64,000 bases of DNA from assembly GCA_033032175.1 (NCBI GenBank), contig CM065321.1, positions 16,576,501 through 16,640,500 on the forward strand, written 5' to 3'. Position 1 is the first letter of the stretch. Each line of letters opens with the position of its first letter. A program made the translations under genes and the position numbers. Below, in pieces: positions 35,481 to 47,759 of this stretch. Under the pieces are notes generated by a model. It did not search any database. It was not told the DNA's origin and saw nothing but the letters and a program-made list of their open reading frames with translations. The stretch is from Saturnia japonica (taxonomy: Eukaryota; Arthropoda; Insecta; Lepidoptera; Saturniidae).

Positions 35481-36099
35481 TGATCGCGAACGGTACTTGA
35501 AACTTTTCATCACAATCTTTACACTGTGTTTAAGTTACCTAAATTATAAGACGAAAATCCCTAAATCAAGCAATATATTTTTCATTTTTTATATTAATGT
35601 TACCTTTTTTTTTTATTGGTGGGGTAATAAACCCCCACCCCCTAAAAGCCTCTAACACAAATCAGAGAACGATGGTGTTATATAATAACTTGTTACAATA
35701 TTTTTTCCACACACACTTTCCTCCGACTTTGTCAGCAATTTCCCTACCCCTATGCATCCCTTCTTTATTTATTTATTTAAAAAAATTTTCTTATAACTAG
35801 TTACAAAATTCTTACAATAATTCCAATAATACAATAATGTCAAATATAAATTTAAATAAAGTAAAATTTTGTATAACAATAATAACTTAACCCAAATTTG
35901 TAAAGTAAAATTTTAAATGGTATAATGTAAATAGTAGTAATAATTATAATAAGATCTCCATCAACAGGCACAATTTCCACACATATCATAACACGACATA
36001 CAAAGAATACATGAAAATCAAAAATCGGCAAATTAAACTAAGCAAAGAAGAATAAATCTGGTTTTATATATTTCTCCTGTTGGCGACTTTAACTATTTT

Positions 36100-36867
36100 T
36101 TAAATAAATTCTAAGAAGTGCCCCCTTATCTGGTCATCCGCCACCAAAGTGTGCAATGTGACCTTATCAATCTTATGGCCAAACCTGGACTCGAGGTAGA
36201 ATCTGGACGAGCCGAATCTTGGACAATCTATAATCAGATGGTAGATTGTTTCGGCAATATCCGGGTCGCATTCACACGCGGGACTGCCCTTGATCTTGAA
36301 GCGGTACAGGTACGCCGCAAATCCTCCATGGTCTGTGAAAGCTTGGACATGGGCGGGTAATAGATTGGTCTTCCTCAACACCTGGTGAGCATCTGCCACC
36401 TTCGGTAGGAAGACCCGCGTTACCTCTCCCGTGTCAGAGGACTCGTAGCGCGCCTGCCACTTAAGGACAGTCTCCTCTCGTATGACATTCTTCGCGTATG
36501 ATACCGGATACCGATTATAGTCGGCCACGGTCTTCTTGTCAGCGGCCCTCTTCGCCAACACGTCGACACGTTCGTTTCCAACCGTACCAACGTGAGCACG
36601 CACCCAGTACAAGTGCACCGCACGCCCCTTCGCTCTAATAGCTCGAATCGCTGTCTGTGCTGCAAGAGCCAGACGGTGAGGTGGGACTGGATTGGCCAGC
36701 ATCTCCAGCGACGACTTAGAGTCACTGAAAATACTGACCTCCCCGTCACCAGCCTTATGCACCATCTGTACCGTCCTATGCAACGCATAAAGCTCGGCCT
36801 GAAAGACGGAGCAGAAGGGCTCTAAGCGAAACGTGGAGAACCTGGTTTCACGTCCTTCTTTGAACAA
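36100..36867 (-). pseudogene. LINE RNase H domain and C-terminal zinc motif
   Basis: The frame contains AELYALHRTVQM (RNase H Glu), IFSDSKSSLEML (second Asp) and HVGTVGNERVDVLAK (His and last Asp), so RNase H active-site residues are present. The first RNase H Asp (FTDGSK) lies upstream in another frame, showing a frame break near 36865. The C-terminal Cys-His motif is CECDPDIAETIYHLIIDC. The frame ends FLEFI before TAA. Confidence 0.85.
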
Positions 36868-37268
36868 GTCACAGCAGCTCCCACTCCACCGTCGATCTTA
36901 CTGCCGTCGGTGAAGATCCCGGAGCCGCCGGACACAGGAAGGACTTTCAAGCTCTCGTACGGTTCGCCAACACAATACACTGGGTGCGGATAGTCGGCGA
37001 ATTTTACCGGCCGCTCCAACACACGGTCGACCACGATCTTGTTCAGACCTACTCCTTTCTTTGCACAGTACAGCCTGTATACCTCTTGGGCGCGGAGGTC
37101 AAGCGGAAGCAAGTCTGCCAGAACCAATGCTGATGTTAAAGAAACCGTACGATAAGCCCTATGGATCTTAATTGCGAAACCCCTCTGCAGGGAGTTTAGT
37201 CTATTCCTAATCGAGATCTTCCCTGCAGAGGGGCCCCACACATTAGCGGCATACAGAACTATCACTCC
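36822..37268 (-). pseudogene. LINE linker between RT and RNase H
   Basis: Contains LYAANVWGPSAGKISIRNRLNSLQRGFAIKI, a conserved post-thumb segment of R1/I-type elements, and FTDGSKIDGGVGAAV, the start of RNase H. It joins the RT fragment directly at about 37268, although roughly 150 residues normally lie between the catalytic FADD box and this point. Confidence 0.8.
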
Positions 37269-37695
37269 CAGAGAAAACCAGGACGACATCGTCTGCAAAG
37301 GCCTGACAGTACACCCCCGCGACCTCAAGCTTCACCAACAGGGAATCGAGTATCAAGTTCCAAAAGGTTGGCCCAGCGATAGGTTCCTGGACGCAACCCT
37401 TCAAAGACTCCCGACTCACCTGACAACCGGCATAACTTAGCTCTATACGTCGATCCTCGAGATACGACAGAACCACGCTGTACAAATTTTTAGGCCACCC
37501 TTTGGCCACGAGCTGGGACTTCAGCGCTGGCCACCACGCGTTATCGAACGCGCCCTCTATGTCCAGTGACACCAAGACGACGATCTCCTTCCCCTCTACC
37601 TTCGATCGTACGTACGCCACCAGATCATAGAGAGCATCTTCCGTGCTGCGTTGTGGCATGAACCCATACTGCCGCACGCTGAGTTTGGGTAACAA
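37268..37695 (-). pseudogene. LINE reverse transcriptase fragment
   Basis: Shows QYGFMPQRSTEDAL, VSLDIEGAFDNAWW (first catalytic Asp region), AGPTFWNLILDSLL and the catalytic AFADDVVLVFSG. The fingers N-terminus is missing, and the frame passes into unrelated codons just after FSG, where the deletion junction lies. Confidence 0.88.
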
Positions 37696-38021
37696 GTGCC
37701 AGCGTAAACGTCGATGGTAAATGTTACCTTAGATTAATGATTGTCCGCATAATTGCTTCCAATAGGTCTAGAACCTTCATAATTCACGTTGTATGGTGAC
37801 ACATAATTCAGGATTGATCCTTGCCGAGGGTGCAGGTTACTCAGGGCAAAAAATAATAAAATAAAGGAAATCGGCTCATTAACAAATTCTTTACTTTGTA
37901 GATTATCTAAATGTAATGCTATTATAACAAAGAGCAAAACGTACTATTTACAATTGGATATTAACACTTTCATACAGTAATATAGAAAATATATTATTTA
38001 TTGTTTCATAAGAACTATAAC

Positions 38022-38280
38022 ATAACATACCATCACGCCTGTATTGCCCGAGGGTTAGGCAGAAGTGTACTAATGTACACCCACAGTTCGCCGAGTATGT
38101 TTTTAGGTCCCATGTAATAGGGGGCGAGCCTATTGCCATTAGTCTGGCATGAAACCAATCTCCGAGCTGGTACTGAGTATTTCATAGGAAAACCCTAATA
38201 ACACTTAGCTCGACCTGGGATTCGAACCCAGGGCCTGGCTCATAGCAGTCGCGCTTACGACCACTAGGCTAACGAGGCAG
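38022..38280 (-). repeat. SINE family I copy (tRNA-derived)
   Basis: Minus-strand head CTGCCTCGTTAGCCTAGTGG (A box TAGCCTAGTGG) and GGTTCGAATCC (B box), followed by the same body as 14764-15026. This is the better preserved of the two near-complete copies. Confidence 0.9.
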
Positions 38281-39049
38281 TTAAGCATAAGAACTATGCT
38301 CATCCAAAATTGTTGTGGATATAACGATGAAAATTATGATATGATATTTTACCTATAAAATTAGAGAACGAGGGTCTGGAGATCTGTACTTCAGATCTTT
38401 GTATCGTTTTCAGACTCCAGATCTCACATCAAATGTAACTATCGGCTTAGAAGGGGAATTACCCTGGTCAATTTCTATAGAACAAACCAGAGCTTACCAC
38501 TGGCCAATCTCCTTCGTTTAAATTTTAACCACATGACACTGGCGGAATTGTGTTCTTAACGCATGTCGCCATTCTTATAAAAAATGAAGTGAATGTAACT
38601 ATCATCATTACGTACTGTTGTATAAAATTTATATTCGTATTTTTTGTGTATAAACAATATTGTATATATATATATGCTAAATGTGAGGTAAAATAAATAA
38701 ATTTATTATAGCTGTATAAAGTTTGCGTATTAAAAAAATCGTTAAGGCATTAACTAAGTGCCTAGGTATATTTTAATTCATACCACCAGTGTCTGAATTC
38801 TTGTAGGTAACTTAATATAGAAAGTATTGCATTATTTTGAAGCGGGCAAACGTGCATGCAAATATATCGACAGAATGCAGAATAATTTTACAAATTATAT
38901 TTTGCACCCGAGCGGCAGAAACTTTCAGCTCGGCCCTTGAATTTATTTTAAGTACTTAGATCTACTGCCAACCCGTGAAATTTAATCATCGATTCTTGCC
39001 TTGATCCAGTTTGCCAGATTTGTTATCGTCCTTGGCTTCCGCTCCGGTC
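38281..39049. other. No recognised gene
   Basis: Holds only the short SINE II-associated segment at 38460-38530 (CCACTGGCCAATCTCC) and AT-rich sequence. Confidence 0.45.
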
Positions 39050-39200
39050 CTTAGGGGAGTGGCGTGAACGTATATGTCTTCCTCAATAAATATGCTATCA
39101 AAGACAAACATTATTTTCCATATCTGACTGGTAGTTCTAGAGATTAGCGCGTTCAAACAAACATACAAACAATAACACGAGCATTACAATATTATAAGTG
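39050..39200 (-). mobile_element. Helitron family 1, 5' fragment
   Basis: The minus strand includes AACGCGCTAATCTCTAGAAC and the TTTATTGAGGAAGACATA region seen in 25003-25255. Both exact termini are degraded. Confidence 0.5.
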
Positions 39201-39664
39201 TGTATCATATCCAAATACGACAGACGTAAAATTGGCAAAACAGTAAAAAAAAGATTAAAACTCGCAACTAGAACTGGCATCATACCGTGACTTAGAATCC
39301 AAATAACAAATAAGATTATTGCAAAAACCCATCTCACGTATGTCATAAATAATTGGGTCCAAACGCGCCGGTGGTGGTCTATAGTGCAAAAAAAAAACAC
39401 TTTAAACTAATTTGCCTACAATACACGATTAACAATGTATGCAAAAACACACTCGAAGACGATTGAAGTACATAATTCTGTAATAGATATTCATTATGCG
39501 TTCTAATGATCTTTTAATTTAGTCGGTTAAAACCGTAATGAGCTGGATAATGACCCGCTTACGAATATACACACGAACAAATTTCATTAATACACAGGAG
39601 GCAGACAGCGAGACCACCACGGTTACAGTGCGTTAGCTTTTTATAAGTTACATTTTAATTATTA

Positions 39665-39790
39665 CTCTCTGTACCCACGGCTGCGCTCGCATGGACTACA
39701 AAATGCTGTCGATCGAGTACACGCGGTTATTTTAAAGATAAAGATGCTTACTGTAGGTGTTCCTTAAAAGATAACCAGTGTGGATATCGA
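39665..39790 (-). mobile_element. Helitron family 2, 3' fragment
   Basis: Plus-strand 'gtacccacggctgcgctcgc' followed by 'tggactacaaaatgctgtcg' matches the CTAG-proximal end of 18603-19134 in the same orientation. The CTAG itself is mutated. Confidence 0.6.
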
Positions 39791-41146
39791 CATCATTTAT
39801 TAAAGGTACTTAAAATTGCAATCATATAGATAAATTGCATAACAAAGCTATGACATTTATTTTTTAAATCAGTTGTTCTGTTTTTGTTCCCTCCTTTCGA
39901 TTCTTTTTTGATAAAACTTTTTCTGTGAATATAGAAAAATCTAAATTCACATTATTTTCGAATACGAGTTCCGTCGTGACTCCAACGCAGCACAGACGGT
40001 ACGCAATATCAACGACGTGTATGGACTAGGTACCACAAGTGAACACACGATAAGTTTTTTGTTTAATCGCTTCCATTTTAGAAATTTTTACCTCAACAGT
40101 GAGTCCACGTAGGAATTAGTAGGAGCCCTCAACGTAAGTGATAAAACGATACAGCTTCGTTTAGGTACGTCAAATTGGAAAAATAAGAAAGCTATGAAAA
40201 TAGGTAGCGTATGAACTCACTGAAAAACAACAATAACAAAATCGCATTTAAGCTTACTTTAATTAAACTTGTTGTAAAGTGACACAAATGAGGGAACCAT
40301 GAATGTGACATAATAAAAATTTAACATGACGTTTTTGTGTTAAATGTTTGTTAGTAGGTAGTGTAGGCAAATACCTATTAACAAACATTCATATAAAGAC
40401 AAGGTTACAAAAAGAATCAAAAACTATTTAAATATGACGAATGTTCACAAAGCATCGTCTTAATCATCATCAATGAAATACCTATCAATTATTTTTTTAA
40501 GTAAACTTGCATCAGCCTACAAATCATTTTACTATCTACATACTTATTTTTTCACAAGACTAACTTCTCAACTTTCTCTGTAAAGAAACTGTAAGATAAA
40601 TTTATGAAAATAAATAAACAATGGGAAGGTGTATAAGTTCTTAATTAGAAGTTAACCATTCATCCCAAAGAATAAACAACACTAGTTATTTTAAGATTGT
40701 ACCAGTCTGCTGACAACGTATGGATTAAGCAGTAAGCACTTTAGACGGGTAACATTGTTTCAGATTATTAAATATTTGATTTTTAGATACCATGTTAGCG
40801 GCATCTAGTGGTATATAGGTAAAAGCCTATATTTTTTTTACTGACATCTAGTATTACATAGCAGCAATATAGATAGCGCTGAATAGTAAATTAAGTTTAA
40901 AAGTAGATATCACCATTGTGTTTTGTTACATTACTATTTTACATTAATCTTTCTATTATATAATTGTAACTGTTTAATATTTTTTTGTTTTCTGAAAATA
41001 AAAATATGTCATTTAAAGTCTAGTTACTATTACGATTATTTTCTCAACTTCCAACCCTACCAATCACGGCCATGTTTGTTTCCTTTTGACGTGTCTGTCA
41101 AAGTGTCAAAACAAAGGCACGCAGGGCACGTGTAAAAAAATCTAAA
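39791..41146. other. Upstream region of RLP24
   Basis: No gene recognised. The region just before the RLP24 start (41060-41146) is GC-richer and lacks an obvious TATA box, as common for housekeeping promoters. Confidence 0.4.
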
Positions 41147-43416
41147 ATGCGTATAGAAACCTGTTATTTCTGCTCATCCAGAGTATATCCTGGACATGGG
41201 ATCCAATTTGTAAGAAATGACTGCAAAGTAAGTAAATAGGAGTTAAGTTTTTTTTACATTTTATTTGGTATCACTGGAGTCTTCCTGTTCAATGATGTAC
41301 AACCACAAAATTTTTCAAAAATACTAAATCTCAACTCGCTCAACAAATAGAAATGTATTATAAAGGGTTTCTAGGACTGTTATAATTTACTAATACAGTA
41401 ATCTCTACCAAGTTTTACCTGACTTTGTTAAATAAAACTAACCTCTCTCTGAGTATATTAAATTGGTTTTATTAGATAGATATCTATTTTTTTAAACTAA
41501 ATAACATAATTTAAGGCTTGCTTCACCTTTTGGCTTTTTGTCTTAATTTTTCAGATAATTCACAACAGAATTAAGACAATTATTATTTTCATGTTATTAT
41601 GAAATTAATTTTTTATAATATTCAAGTATTTACCTAGTATTAACTACTTAACATGTATAATAGAAGCTAACGAATATGAAAAAAAATATATTTAAGATGC
41701 AATACTTTATTTAATTATGATTTACAAAAAATTAAACAATACCATTCAAACAGATTTTCAGGTTCTGCCGTTCAAAGTGTCATGCAGCCTTCAAAAAGAA
41801 GAAGAACCCACGTAAAACGAAATGGACCAAAGCGTACCGTAAGACAGCTGGCAAAGAGTTGGCTATTGACCCATCCTTCGAATTTGAGAAACGTCGCAAC
41901 CAACCTGTCAAATATAATAGAGAATTATGGACAAAAACAATTGAAGCTATGAAGAAAGTGGAAGAAATTAGGCAGAGGAGAAGTAATAACTATATAATGC
42001 AAAGATTAAGGAAGGGCAGGGAGGTTGAATGGCAGAGGGATGTTAGGGAAGTCCAAAGGGATATTTCATTAATCAAGTAAGTTTTAAACAAAATACTTAT
42101 TGTGTTAAAATAAATGGCTAAAAAGGGATTTAATTATGGTTATGTTTTGAAAGAGTTTTGCAAGAGAAACTTCATACTTTGTGCTGTAAATTGGAAAAGT
42201 AACCTTATAATAATACCTATTTATTAGAATTATTGCTGATTTTTAGCTATTTATAACTAGATATTCAGCTAGATGAAAATTACCTAAGATTCTAAGAAAT
42301 AAATATCTTCTATTATAAGACTAAAGTTTTTTCAAAGTTTCAAATTTTGTTAAAAATTACCTTGGCCGAAATAAAAAAGAAATTCAATCACTAAAACCCC
42401 ATCTTAAACATATAGGAAAACTTAAAATATAAAGAGAGAGGCATGAGTTATTAAGATAGAGACATGAGAGCTGGCATAGTTATAAAGAATGTACTGGCAG
42501 CTCATTAAAAGAAAACCTGGAATTTTAAAAGTTTTCAGAATAAGAACACTCTAATTTACACTAATATAATACATGTGAAAGTAACTCTGCCTGTCTGCTT
42601 ATTACCTTTTCATGGCTAAACATCTGTACTGCTTACAATTAAATTTAGCAAGGACATCATAGCCTCTGCCCTGAAAAAGGATAATATGCATACAAAGTTT
42701 CCAGAAAAGTTACTATTATTTTATATAACAATAAATGAAATTTATGTGTATGTTTGTAATGTCAAATAACAGCTTTTTACTAAATGTATATGAAAGTATG
42801 CAAATGGGTGAACCGATTTTGACAAGACTTTCACTGGCAAAAATAACTGATGTTATTAAGAGTAACTTGGGTTACTTTTATTTTAGAAAAAGAGATTAAG
42901 GTTCAGCTCAAATAAAATATTATTCAGAAAAACGACAATTTTGGGGTTCTTACAGTAAACCTAAGAGATATATTAAATTAATGTACTACATAATTATAGA
43001 TGTCAAAAAGACATACAAAAAAGTCAGTGAGAGCATACTATGTCTATATTCTAAGGATCACCCATAATGAGCATTATTGACTTTGAAATAAACTGGAGTG
43101 GGGATAGCAGCATTTGAATGTGTGCCCAATAAATAGTCAGCATTTTGTAGTCCACACAAGTGCAGCCATGAGCCACAGCTAGTTACTAGTATATTCTATG
43201 AATAAATATCATGTTTATTAATACAATGTTATCTGTTACAGATCACCAGCAGCAGGTCTGAAACAAAGGCAAGCAGAGGAATCAACAGAAATGGAGGTTG
43301 AACCTGAAACCATTGAGGTGGTTGATGCCAAGGGTAGAAAACAAGTCATCGAAGCACCTATCATGGTGCCTGCTACTGGAGAGATGATTGAAGATGCGGG
43401 AGAAATTGAGTTATAA
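41147..43416 (+). CDS. RpL24-like: Probable ribosome biogenesis protein RLP24 (RSL24D1), three exons
   Basis: Exons 41147-41227, 41754-42076 and 43242-43416 join with GTAAGT donors and CAG acceptors to 192 residues. RLP24 is a nucleolar paralogue of ribosomal protein eL24 that holds its place on pre-60S particles and recruits the AAA-ATPase Drg1/SPATA5 before export. The N-terminus [18 protein letters not shown] is the eL24/RLP24 zinc-ribbon, with Cys6, Cys9, Cys32 and Cys36. [21 protein letters not shown] and [18 protein letters not shown] are RLP24-specific blocks. The C-terminal third is acidic, ending EDAGEIEL, as expected for the Drg1-binding tail. The length fits the family. AATAAA occurs at about 43563. 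Intron 2 holds a Helitron relic. The last intron, exon 3 and 3' flank are repeated downstream. Confidence 0.95.
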
Positions 43417-43835
43417 ACAAACGGGAAACGGATACCAATGGATCCCAAAGTTGAAAGAGTTGAGCCACAATTCTTTTCCATATGATAAAATTATAAAATG
43501 AAATCCTTGCATTGGTTTATTATTATATCTTAATATAGTACATAAGCATTTTGAAGGTCCCAAATAAATAAATATGGCAACAATTTTACACAAGAACACT
43601 TAATTTCAAACTAAGCATAACTTGTAACTAAATAGCTGGTATACCGTAATATATTTATAGAGATATTTAACACCTGCAGGATTTAACCTTTTAGCTCAAT
43701 AATAGGGCTTAATACCACTTCCCCATGAAGACTTTCATAAATCCAAATGTCTTTAATGAAGTTGCTAAACACTGTAATATGTTTGAATTTATTTTATCAT
43801 AATTAAATGTGATATATATATATAACTTAGTTTTT
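42411..43835 (+). repeat. 1425-bp direct repeat, left copy
   Basis: Everything from TATAGGAAAACTTAAAATAT to the TTTTT at 43831-43835 recurs at 44956-46380 at a constant offset of 2545 bp, with no difference seen on reading through both. Bases outside the block differ at once on both sides. Confidence 0.95.
42720..43183 (+). mobile_element. Helitron family 2 relic in RLP24 intron 2
   Basis: From 'aaatgaaatttatgtg' through AGGACTTTCACTGGC-like and CTAAGAGATATATTAAATTA to CACAGCTAG then T. Same order as 18603-19134; exact 5' end unclear. The preceding 42553-42690 (GTGAAAGTAACTCTGCCTGT...) is another common repeat, also seen at 55000-55140. Confidence 0.7.
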
Positions 43836-44955
43836 CATTATTCTTTTAATTTACCCCTCGGTAACATAGTGAAGTCAAAAATGAAATTAATTTTGTTTAA
43901 TTATATTATTATGAAAAGAAGGTCCACCTTGGGGGGTTTTTTAAATCTATTTTAATTTTATAAGGATAACTTTTGATATTAATGGGGAATTTTTTTAAAA
44001 TTTTTTGATTAAATTAAAAACTGGATTAAGATTTTTAAAAAATTTTTTGGTTTTATTACATTAATGTTTTTACATTTTAAAAAAAAAACATTATTTGTCC
44101 TAAGCAAATAAAGTCAAAAAAAAAACAATGTAAAAAAAAATAATAAATGTTTTAAAATTGATGCTGGGGTACAAAAAAAAAAAATATACTTTTTTTATAA
44201 AATTTTTGTTCTAAAAAAAAAATACTTAATTTAAAAAATTATTTAAAAAAAATATAATTTTTTTTAATTTTTTAATTCAGGCCACCGTTTTTCGTGGGGG
44301 ACCCAGAAAGGAAACATTTCCGGGAGAAAATTTATTTTAAAAAAAAAAAAAACCTAAACTAGCAAATTTTTCCTCGTAAAAATTGAAAAAATAATTTGTT
44401 AAAAAAAAAATAACCCAATTAATAAAAAATAGTTTAATCCAATTTTTAAAAAATTTTTTTGATTATTCTATTATAAACAAATTTGATTTTTTTTCTAAAC
44501 TTTTAAGTTCATAATATTAAAATACAATTTTGTTTTATATAAAATACCAAAAAAAAAAAAAATTAAAAAAAGTTATTATTTTTTTAGTCATTTTTATTTT
44601 TTTTTTTGGGTGCCTTTATTTGTGCTATATCGGATAAATGTTTTCTTTTTAATTAAATGAATTAGATGGGGGGTAAAAGTTTTCTTCTTTTTTAATCTTT
44701 AATTTCCATTTTCCCAAATCGCCACTTTTCATGTTTTTTTTATCTGGGCCACGTTTTCATGTTCCTCCCCTTTTTTTTTATGCACGCTAAAAAAATAATT
44801 TATTAAAATTTATTTTTATTTTTTAACCATTTACTTTCAATCCTTAAACTTGTTAATAAATAATAAATCTTTGGAATTGGTTTTTTTTTTTTTTATTTTT
44901 TTTCTAATTTTGGTCTAATTGTTTGGCAAGGGTCCCTAACGGAAGGCTCGACCTT
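43836..44955. other. Homopolymer-rich block of low credibility
   Basis: 1.12 kb dominated by runs of A or T of 6-13 bases, with runs of G and no repeat, gene or intron signal. It differs sharply from all other AT-rich parts of the window and lies precisely between the two copies of an exact repeat. It looks like uncorrected long-read sequence used to bridge a join. Confidence 0.6.
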
Positions 44956-46380
44956 TATAGGAAAACTTAAAATATAAAGAGAGAGGCATGAGTTATTAAG
45001 ATAGAGACATGAGAGCTGGCATAGTTATAAAGAATGTACTGGCAGCTCATTAAAAGAAAACCTGGAATTTTAAAAGTTTTCAGAATAAGAACACTCTAAT
45101 TTACACTAATATAATACATGTGAAAGTAACTCTGCCTGTCTGCTTATTACCTTTTCATGGCTAAACATCTGTACTGCTTACAATTAAATTTAGCAAGGAC
45201 ATCATAGCCTCTGCCCTGAAAAAGGATAATATGCATACAAAGTTTCCAGAAAAGTTACTATTATTTTATATAACAATAAATGAAATTTATGTGTATGTTT
45301 GTAATGTCAAATAACAGCTTTTTACTAAATGTATATGAAAGTATGCAAATGGGTGAACCGATTTTGACAAGACTTTCACTGGCAAAAATAACTGATGTTA
45401 TTAAGAGTAACTTGGGTTACTTTTATTTTAGAAAAAGAGATTAAGGTTCAGCTCAAATAAAATATTATTCAGAAAAACGACAATTTTGGGGTTCTTACAG
45501 TAAACCTAAGAGATATATTAAATTAATGTACTACATAATTATAGATGTCAAAAAGACATACAAAAAAGTCAGTGAGAGCATACTATGTCTATATTCTAAG
45601 GATCACCCATAATGAGCATTATTGACTTTGAAATAAACTGGAGTGGGGATAGCAGCATTTGAATGTGTGCCCAATAAATAGTCAGCATTTTGTAGTCCAC
45701 ACAAGTGCAGCCATGAGCCACAGCTAGTTACTAGTATATTCTATGAATAAATATCATGTTTATTAATACAATGTTATCTGTTACAGATCACCAGCAGCAG
45801 GTCTGAAACAAAGGCAAGCAGAGGAATCAACAGAAATGGAGGTTGAACCTGAAACCATTGAGGTGGTTGATGCCAAGGGTAGAAAACAAGTCATCGAAGC
45901 ACCTATCATGGTGCCTGCTACTGGAGAGATGATTGAAGATGCGGGAGAAATTGAGTTATAAACAAACGGGAAACGGATACCAATGGATCCCAAAGTTGAA
46001 AGAGTTGAGCCACAATTCTTTTCCATATGATAAAATTATAAAATGAAATCCTTGCATTGGTTTATTATTATATCTTAATATAGTACATAAGCATTTTGAA
46101 GGTCCCAAATAAATAAATATGGCAACAATTTTACACAAGAACACTTAATTTCAAACTAAGCATAACTTGTAACTAAATAGCTGGTATACCGTAATATATT
46201 TATAGAGATATTTAACACCTGCAGGATTTAACCTTTTAGCTCAATAATAGGGCTTAATACCACTTCCCCATGAAGACTTTCATAAATCCAAATGTCTTTA
46301 ATGAAGTTGCTAAACACTGTAATATGTTTGAATTTATTTTATCATAATTAAATGTGATATATATATATAACTTAGTTTTT
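44956..46380 (+). repeat. 1425-bp direct repeat, right copy
   Basis: Exact-looking copy of 42411-43835. It contains the end of RLP24 intron 2, exon 3 and the 3' flank. Confidence 0.95.
45787..45961 (+). pseudogene. Second copy of RLP24 exon 3
   Basis: Same acceptor (CAG before 45787), same 175 bases and same TAA as 43242-43416. No copies of exons 1 and 2 precede it. If the duplication is real it is a redundant terminal exon; if not, it is an assembly product. Confidence 0.85.
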
Positions 46381-47053
46381 GTTCACCTGTCAGCTAATAT
46401 TTCAATTTCCACTTTTTAAAGACTTTATACTATTGAATATATCCACCCCATTATACTCCATCAGTGGGATTAAACCAGAAGATTCGCTGATGAGATAACA
46501 CTACTAGGTCATATGACATCTTGGTATCATCTGAATAAGGTTCTACCAAATGCTGTGACAAACATCTGTAAGTTGGCAAATAAAATTTAAACTATTCATC
46601 AGTGACTGCTTTTCGGTTCTGTTCTAGACACACTATCATTAAATGATGTACTTTCTCAATCATTCAAGATATTATATTATATGTATATATCATACAACTT
46701 TAATTGGACAAAGAAACATATCGGCAAACTGTGGGTGTATATATTAGTACACCTCTGCCTAACCCTTTGGGGATATAGGGATATGGTATTTTATGTTGTT
46801 TAAATGAAGATTCCGAGATTATACAACTTTTTAAATGTTTTGTTAAGCACTATATTAATATAAGTCTCAGGGATATACATATATAATTAAATATACCTAC
46901 TTCTATGAGTACAGTATTGATTTGCTCGGCGTCAACTTAATCTTCTTAAAGTATTCAGGCAGGGGCTGCAAACATTTTTATTGTATATTCATTCTGATAA
47001 ATAAATACATTTTATTTTAGGAATTTAAAAGAGAGTGAGATTTATGTAAAAAA
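46381..47053. other. Unassigned, with SINE I tail fragment
   Basis: 46723-46800 carries the SINE family I body end (ACTGTGGGTGTAT, TTAGTACACCTCTGCC). Nothing else recognised. Confidence 0.5.
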
Positions 47054-47120
47054 CTAGTGACTCGTGCCAGCTTCGCACAGGTGGAATTTACAAAGTGGTA
47101 TAATTATTTATGTTTAAAAA
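47054..47120 (-). mobile_element. Helitron 3' end fragment
   Basis: Plus-strand A then CTAGTGACTCGTGCCAGCTTC resembles the hairpin-CTAG end of the other Helitrons in this window, minus orientation. The remaining body was not recognised. Confidence 0.4.
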
Positions 47121-47759
47121 AGCATTTTCGATTGATTTAGGGTTTATCGCTTTAATATTCATAGTTAACACCAATTTAATAATTGGTTTTTATTGCGACA
47201 AGCCAATTTTTAACAAAAAAGAAAACCAATTTCAATCGTTTTGAGGAGTTCCCTGATGTATCTTCGAAGTCGAAGGTCCAATGTCGATGAAATTAAAAGG
47301 TGATCACACTTCCAACAAAAAAAAAAATCATCCAAATTGGTTCATAAAACAAAAAAGTTATGACTGAACATAATTAAAGAATATTGGATTTGATTATTAA
47401 AAATTATTGACGGAATTAGATCTCTCAGTGGTCGCCGTTGGGACTGGATTGTGCTGTGCTTACTGTCAATGTGCCGAGCTACTATAAAAAAAAAAACATT
47501 CGAATTGATAACCTTCTTTTTTTGAAGTCTGTTAAAAAGTGCGTTTAGCTCGCGACGTATTTTGGTATTTGACCGTATTGAAAAAAAAAATTAACCTTCT
47601 CGATGTACTTCTAAATGATTTCTTAATAGAACACTCAAAAATATTGCATTAATTATTCATTAAAACTCGAAATAAAATACATACATTATACAATACTTAT
47701 ATAAATACTTTTTTTTAAACTTACGCTGTTCTTTTTCTAACTAACTATACTGTTTACCA

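Larger units (their letters stand above)
35763..37700 (-). mobile_element. R1/I-group LINE, 5'-truncated and internally deleted
   Basis: Reads on the minus strand: part of the reverse transcriptase, RNase H, a C-terminal Cys-His motif, then an AT-rich 3' region ending near an AAATAAAT-type tract at about 35763-35780. Homology stops abruptly near 37700, so the 5' half is missing. A clade with RNase H and this RT style points to the R1/I/LOA group. Confidence 0.8.

Noticed and set aside
38210..38280. tRNA gene on the minus strand
   Set aside because: It is the head of SINE family I; the same head and body occur at 14764-15026.
43236..43599. Minus-strand ORFs of 81 and 62 codons, repeated at 45781-46144
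   Set aside because: The first is antisense to RLP24 exon 3 and the second is chance sequence in the 3' flank. They recur only because the block is duplicated.
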